In this document: piece by piece, positions 59,736 to 64,000 of the stretch
How the letters are laid out: each line of letters opens with the position of its first letter
How positions within the stretch are numbered: position 1 is the stretch's first letter
DNA from: Streptomyces sp. VRA16 Mangrove soil
GTDB taxonomy: Bacteria > Actinomycetota > Actinomycetes > Streptomycetales > Streptomycetaceae
Assembly: GCF_017377775.1 (NCBI RefSeq)
Contig: NZ_JAFVLN010000005.1
Location: forward strand, 434,001-498,000
Reading direction: 5' to 3'
DNA: 64,000 bases
Position numbers and translations under genes: made by a program
The notes under the pieces: generated by a model
What the model was told of the DNA's origin: nothing
Databases searched by the model: none
What the model saw: only the letters and a program-made list of their open reading frames with translations

Positions 59736-61718
59736 ATGCTGCTGTCCGCGACGCCACCGCCGGGCCCGCGCCCGCACCAGGAGCGCAGGCTGCTCGACGA
59801 GGCGGTCCGGCACCGGGCGCTGACGCCACCGTCCCGGCACCCGGAGGCGAGCATCACCTGGCTGGGCCCGGCCGCCGCCCACCCGGCGCTCGCCCACCGC
59901 CTGACCGGCGACCCGGCCCATCTCGCCGAGGCGGAGCGGTGGATCGCGGCGGCGGTCCGTCTCCCGCACTGGGGCCGGGCCCACATGCCCGACCACGACC
60001 TGGACGCGGGCTGGCTGCTGCACGGTCTGTCCCTGGCCCACCACTGGATCGGCGACGTGCTCTCCCCCGACCTCGTGGGCCTGCTGCGCTACAAACTCCT
60101 CGTCCAGGGGCGGCGGTTGTACGAGTTCGCGGTGGCGACCGAGGGCCGCTGGTGGTCGTCCTCGTACTGGCAGAACCACAACTGGATCTGCTACGCGGGC
60201 CTCGCGACCGCCGGGTACGTGCTCGGGCGCGAGGAGTGGACGGAGCGGGCCAAGGACAATCTGGGCCGGGTCCTGGACGCGCTGCCCGCCGACGGCTCGC
60301 ACGCCGAGGGCGTCGTGTACTGGCGGTACGGGGTGCCGTGGCTGGCGATCCATCTCGATCTGCTCCAGGAGTGCGAGGGCCTGGACTGGTGGGACCGGGG
60401 CGGCTTCATGGAGCACACCTTCGGCTTCCGGCTGCATCAGTCGGCGCCCGGTTTCGCCGAGCAGACCGGACACGGCGACTGCCACGACCGGCGCAGTGGT
60501 CACAGCGTGGCCCTGTACCGGCGGCTCGCCGCACGCTTCGGGATCGGCGAGGCCCAGTGGCTCGCCGACCTCGTGGACCGCGAACTCTTCGACGACGAGG
60601 CCGTGTTGAGCGGCGTACGGCCGGGGATCCGGGCGGAGGCATATCTGGAGTACCTGTGGCACGACCCGTCGGTCGAGCCGGTCGCGCCCGCGCGGACGCA
60701 TGCGTACTTCCCTGATCTCGGGCTGCTCACGGCGCGAACGGGGTGGGACGCGGCGGCGACGTTCGTGTCGTTCAAGGCGGCGCCGGGCGGCGGCCACCAG
60801 GCGTGGGAGACGTCGGCGAAGCACCGGGCCGACCTCGGCTGGGAGACGCTCGGCCAGGGGCATCACCACCCGGACGCCGGGTCGTTCGTCCTCACGTCGG
60901 GCGGTTCCTTCCTCGCCGTCGACGAGGGCTACAGCAACAACAAGCGAACCGCGCACCACAATCTGCTGCTCGTCGACGGACAGGGCTTCGCGGGCGAGGG
61001 CCGCTACCACGTGTACGAGGGCATGCCGTACGAGCACCGGGCGCGGCTGCGGGACGTGCTGGCCGACGGCGGGTGGGCGCACGGCACCGCGGAGATCGCC
61101 GCGATGTACCCGTCCGAACTGGGTGTGCGACGCCTTGACCGGACGCTGGTCTGCACCCCGTCGGGGCGCCTCGTGCTGCTCGACGAGGCGGCGGCCGACA
61201 CCGCCCGCACCTGGACGTTCCTGCTGCAGACGGACGCGCCGACGACACCGCACGGCCCTGACGGTCACGACCGGCTGATCGAGGCCGGGGACGCGCGGGC
61301 CTGGCTGCGCCGGCACGCCCCCGACGACGGCGAGGTCGTCTCGCGGCCGGTCGAGGTCGAGGCCAACCCCACGTCCAGCACACCGGAGTTGAGCATCACG
61401 CGAACCCTGCACACACTGCGGGTGACGACGCCCGCACGCGCACAGGCTCGGTTCCTGACGACGATCGAGCCGGAGGCGCAGGCGCCGACGGCACGTTGGA
61501 CCCCGTACGGCATCACCTTCGCGACGCCCGACGGCCCGGAGACCGTGCTCCTCTCCCCTGTCGAGCGGCGCATCGAGGCGCCCGGGGTGTCGGCGCACGC
61601 GGCGGCGGTGCTGCTCGCGCCCGGCCGTGCGCCCTATGTGGTCGCGGGCACGCGCCTCGCCCTGGACGGAAGGACCGTCCGCACCTGGACGGAGCCGCAC
61701 ACCGGATCGGCGGTATAG
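59736..61718 (+). CDS. Heparinase II/III-like lyase, cytosolic (2)
   Basis: A 660-residue protein starting 2 bp after the previous stop. N-terminal helical toroid with SSSYWQNHNWICYAGLATAGYVL (about 142-163; the Asn-His pair typical of lyase active sites) and GSHAEGVVYWRYG. The C-terminal beta-domain has GQGHHHPDAGSFVLTSGGSFLAVDEGY (about 372-398), the metal/structural motif of heparinase II, and 'RTAHHNLLLVDGQG'. No signal peptide. Distant from the preceding lyase-like protein, so the two probably cut different linkages of the same oligosaccharide. Confidence 0.83.
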   Translation: MLLSATPPPGPRPHQERRLLDEAVRHRALTPPSRHPEASITWLGPAAAHPALAHRLTGDPAHLAEAERWIAAAVRLPHWGRAHMPDHDLDAGWLLHGLSLAHHWIGDVLSPDLVGLLRYKLLVQGRRLYEFAVATEGRWWSSSYWQNHNWICYAGLATAGYVLGREEWTERAKDNLGRVLDALPADGSHAEGVVYWRYGVPWLAIHLDLLQECEGLDWWDRGGFMEHTFGFRLHQSAPGFAEQTGHGDCHDRRSGHSVALYRRLAARFGIGEAQWLADLVDRELFDDEAVLSGVRPGIRAEAYLEYLWHDPSVEPVAPARTHAYFPDLGLLTARTGWDAAATFVSFKAAPGGGHQAWETSAKHRADLGWETLGQGHHHPDAGSFVLTSGGSFLAVDEGYSNNKRTAHHNLLLVDGQGFAGEGRYHVYEGMPYEHRARLRDVLADGGWAHGTAEIAAMYPSELGVRRLDRTLVCTPSGRLVLLDEAAADTARTWTFLLQTDAPTTPHGPDGHDRLIEAGDARAWLRRHAPDDGEVVSRPVEVEANPTSSTPELSITRTLHTLRVTTPARAQARFLTTIEPEAQAPTARWTPYGITFATPDGPETVLLSPVERRIEAPGVSAHAAAVLLAPGRAPYVVAGTRLALDGRTVRTWTEPHTGSAV

Positions 61719-61724
61719 ACGGCG

Positions 61725-62333
61725 ATGACCATGTCTCTCCAGTTCGGCTCGCGCGGACGGCCGCTGCGGGTGCTCGACCGGGTGGCCCAACCGGCCGCAG
61801 CGGGCGCCGCGTTCACGGTCCTGGCCCTCGGCGTCGTGACCTGGCTGCCCGCGCTCGTCGCCCTCGCCCGCACGCTCCAGCGATGGCGCTCCGACGGGGA
61901 CAACCGGTGCTTCACCGGGGTGTTCGCCGTGTTTCCGCGCTGCTGGCGCGTGCTGTGGCGGCAGAGCCTCATCGGGACCGCCGCCGTGGCCGTCCTCCTC
62001 GCCAACTGCCTCTTTCTGAGCGGGCGTTCCAGTCCGCACCCGTTCGTGCTGCTGGCCGCGCAGGCCGGGATCGTGGCGGCCCTCGCGGTCCACTGCACGG
62101 CGTTCGCGGCGCACGCGGCCCTCGCCCCGGACGCGCCGCCCGCCGACTGGCATCAGCGGGCGTTCGCCCTCGCCTTCGGCTCGCCCGCGCGCGGCACCGC
62201 TCTGCTCGGCGCGGCCGTCTCCGCCGTGATCCTCACGCTGCCCGTCCCGCTCGGCCCGCTGCTGTTCGGTCCGAGCGTGCCCGTCCTGCTCGCCCTGCAC
62301 TTCGCCGCACCGCAACCAGAGAGGACCCCGTGA
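61725..62333 (+). CDS. DUF624 membrane protein (YesL-like)
   Basis: A 202-residue protein with about four to five hydrophobic segments (AAAGAAFTVLALGVVTWLPAL, 'LIGTAAVAVLLANCLFL', 'FVLLAAQAGIVAALAV', 'ALLGAAVSAVILTLPVPL'). DUF624/YesL proteins are recurrent in polysaccharide operons, e.g. rhamnogalacturonan clusters of Bacillus, and their role is unknown. Its stop overlaps the next start. Confidence 0.8.
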   Translation: MTMSLQFGSRGRPLRVLDRVAQPAAAGAAFTVLALGVVTWLPALVALARTLQRWRSDGDNRCFTGVFAVFPRCWRVLWRQSLIGTAAVAVLLANCLFLSGRSSPHPFVLLAAQAGIVAALAVHCTAFAAHAALAPDAPPADWHQRAFALAFGSPARGTALLGAAVSAVILTLPVPLGPLLFGPSVPVLLALHFAAPQPERTP

Positions 62334-63427
62334 TGTCCAGACGCACCCCGCACGTCCTGTCCGCCCTCGCGCTCGGCGCCTGCGCCGCGCTCGCCCTGCC
62401 CGCCGCACCGGCCACCGCGGCCACCGCGTACTACGTGAGCCCGAGCGGCAGCGACACCGCCGCCGGTACGTCGCCCGGCGCGCCGTTCGCCACGATCCAG
62501 CACGCCCTCGACGTGGCCCCGGAGGGCTCCGTCGTGCACCTGGCCTCGGGCACGTACCTCCAGGACGTGGTGACGCGCCGGGAGAACGTCACCCTCACCG
62601 GCCCGGCGAGCGCCGTCGTGAAGGGGGCGGGCAGCACCCGTATCGTGCAGGTGCAGCACGACGGCACCGTCCTCGACGGGTTCACCGTGGACGGCCTGTT
62701 CGGGTCGTCGAGCAGCGTCGCCGGCTACCGCTCCAAACTCGTCTACGTGATGAGCACAACGCCCGGCAACGGCGTCAACGCCCTGACGATCACGAACATG
62801 ACGCTGAAGAACGCGGCCGACGAATGTCTGCGGCTGCGCTATCTCGTCACGGGTGCCGACGTGCACGACAACACGATCAGCGACTGCGGCGTCGCCGACT
62901 TCAAGTTCGGCGGGGGCGGCAAGAACGGCGAGGGTGTCTATCTCGGCACGGCCCCCGAGCAGCAGGGCGCGAACGGTGCGCCCGACGCGGCCCCCGACGT
63001 CAGCAAGAACAACCGGATCCACCACAACACGATCGCCACGCGCGGCAACGAGTGCGTCGACGTGAAGGAGAACTCCACCCACAACTACGTGGAGTACAAC
63101 GACTGTTCGCAGCAGCGTGACCCGAGTTCGGGTGGGCTCGACGCGCGTGGGAACGGCAACATCTTCCGGTACAACACTCTGCACGACAACACGGGCGCGG
63201 GCGTCCGGCTCGGCGGCGACACCGCCACGGACGGTGTCGACACCCAGGTCTACGGCAACACGATCACCGACAACGCGGGCGGCGGCATCAAGGTGATGCG
63301 CACCCCGCAGGGGCCGGTGTGCAGCAACACGATGAGCGGGAACACCGGGGGGAACTCCGTGGGCACGTACGGCGCCGACTACGACCCGACGGCCCTCTGC
63401 TCCGCGAGCGCCGGGGCCGCGTCGTGA
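62333..63427 (+). CDS. Secreted right-handed parallel beta-helix protein (possible lyase)
   Basis: A 364-residue exported protein. Signal peptide 1-31 (MSRRTPHVLSALALGACAALALPAAPATAAT). YYVSPSGSDTAAGTSPGAPFATIQHAL is the usual entry into pectate-lyase-like helices (DUF1565 type). Later coils include DECLRLRYLVTGADVHDNTISDCG and ECVDVKENSTHNYVEYNDC, the last resembling PL9-like coils. Three Cys pairs could form disulfides. ATG at 62333 is seven bases after GAGAGGA. Probably a polysaccharide lyase or binding helix; catalytic residues were not securely identified. Confidence 0.8.
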   Translation: MSRRTPHVLSALALGACAALALPAAPATAATAYYVSPSGSDTAAGTSPGAPFATIQHALDVAPEGSVVHLASGTYLQDVVTRRENVTLTGPASAVVKGAGSTRIVQVQHDGTVLDGFTVDGLFGSSSSVAGYRSKLVYVMSTTPGNGVNALTITNMTLKNAADECLRLRYLVTGADVHDNTISDCGVADFKFGGGGKNGEGVYLGTAPEQQGANGAPDAAPDVSKNNRIHHNTIATRGNECVDVKENSTHNYVEYNDCSQQRDPSSGGLDARGNGNIFRYNTLHDNTGAGVRLGGDTATDGVDTQVYGNTITDNAGGGIKVMRTPQGPVCSNTMSGNTGGNSVGTYGADYDPTALCSASAGAAS

Positions 63428-64000
63428 CCACGACCCGCCGCACCGTCCTCGCCGGCACCGGCGCGGCCCTCGCCGCGCTCGCCCTCCCGACGCCCCTGCT
63501 GTCCGTCGCGCACGCCGACGACGACACGGCCTCCCTGCGCGCCCGTTGGCAGACCCTGCTGACCGGCGGGCCGGGGCTCGACACCACGGAGCCGCGGATC
63601 GCCGCCGCGGTCGCCCGGATCGACCGGGCGGCGGTGAGCGCCGCGAAGGGCCTCGACCCGTCCCGCACCGACGGCCTGTGGCCCGACCTGACCAGCACCT
63701 CCGTCTCGAACCACGTCACCACGTCCTTCAAGCGGCTCGCGACGATCGCCACCGCGTGGGCGGTGCCGGGCACGGGCCAGTACGGCGACGCGGCCCTCGC
63801 AGAGCTGCTGTGCCGGGGCGTCGACTGGATGCTCGACCACCGCTACGGCCCCGATCACGTGCGGTTCGACAACGACTGGGACTGGGAGATCGGCTGCGGG
63901 CTCGCCCTCAACGACACAGCGGTGCTGCTCTTCGACGTGCTCGGCGCGGACCGGCTGACCCGGGTCACCGACGCCGTACGCCACTACACGCCGGACCCGA
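63424..64000 (+). CDS. Secreted PL8-family polysaccharide lyase, N-terminal part (cut by window edge)
   Basis: GTG at 63424 overlaps the previous stop (GTGA). The first 192 residues show a twin-arginine signal (TTTRRTVLAGTGAALAALALPTPLLSVAHA) and the start of the (alpha/alpha) toroid of family PL8: LRARWQTLLTGGPGLDTT, then 'DGLWPDL' and DNDWDWEIGCGLALNDTAVLLFD, equivalent to the aromatic patch NWWDWEIG... of hyaluronate, chondroitin AC and xanthan lyases. The catalytic Asn-His-Tyr lie beyond the window. It cleaves uronic-acid polysaccharides outside the cell by beta-elimination. Confidence 0.88.
   Translation, partial: MTTTRRTVLAGTGAALAALALPTPLLSVAHADDDTASLRARWQTLLTGGPGLDTTEPRIAAAVARIDRAAVSAAKGLDPSRTDGLWPDLTSTSVSNHVTTSFKRLATIATAWAVPGTGQYGDAALAELLCRGVDWMLDHRYGPDHVRFDNDWDWEIGCGLALNDTAVLLFDVLGADRLTRVTDAVRHYTPDP

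Noticed and set aside
1-64000. tRNA, rRNA, integrase, transposase or attachment site
   Set aside because: None was recognised on either strand. The decayed monooxygenase and duplicated regulators suggest rearrangement, but no mobile-element machinery is visible.

Overview
The window is very GC-rich, has strong third-position GC bias, uses GTG and TTG starts often, and carries Streptomyces-typical families: an NsdA-like sporulation regulator, a DUF397 protein, LAL and PP2C regulators, MalR-type LacI regulators, sugar ABC operons without their own ATPase, and TTA (bldA) codons. It reads as a chromosomal, probably accessory or arm-proximal, stretch of a Streptomyces. No rRNA, tRNA, CRISPR array, integrase or insertion sequence was seen.

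Region 1 (1-13.6 kb). After the 5' part of a cytochrome P450 comes an alpha-glucan utilisation locus. Two nearly identical LacI regulators lie tail to tail. Next is a leftward operon: sugar-binding lipoprotein, two MalF/MalG-type permeases, and an intracellular GH13 alpha-glucosidase. Divergent from it are two secreted GH87 enzymes (alpha-1,3-glucanase/mycodextranase family). The logic is extracellular endo-cleavage of an alpha-1,3 or mixed alpha-1,3/1,4-glucan, import of oligosaccharides, and hydrolysis to glucose. CAAGATT/CTTGC heptamers recur in the LacI and transporter promoters.

Region 2 (13.6-28.9 kb) holds regulatory and cell-envelope genes: a PAS-PP2C phosphatase and an APH-type kinase (each with one TTA codon) flanking the NsdA-like regulator, a secreted amidase, a Tat-exported GH95 alpha-L-fucosidase, a LAL-type LuxR regulator, a cytosolic leucine-rich-repeat protein, a tandem universal stress protein and a lone DUF397 protein.

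Region 3 (28.9-50.3 kb) is dominated by acyl-CoA chemistry: two thiolase-fold proteins lacking the catalytic cysteine, a double DUF35 protein, an enoyl-CoA hydratase, three acyl-CoA synthetases, a PaaK-like ligase, a nitronate monooxygenase-like protein, an LLM flavoenzyme, two methyltransferases, a MarR regulator, a GNAT protein, hydrolases, an AHL/aculeacin-type acylase and an FG-GAP-like repeat protein. Two promoters 17 kb apart share a TCTGAY-N5-GTCAGA inverted repeat.

Region 4 (50.3-64 kb) starts with a Tat-exported serine hydrolase and a decayed FAD monooxygenase. It continues with a second polysaccharide locus: a LacI regulator, three operator-like repeats, a binding protein and two permeases, an SDR, two cytosolic heparinase II/III-like proteins, a DUF624 membrane protein, a secreted parallel beta-helix protein and the start of a secreted PL8 lyase. 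This is best explained as lyase-based use of a uronic-acid polysaccharide. The substrate cannot be read from the sequence.
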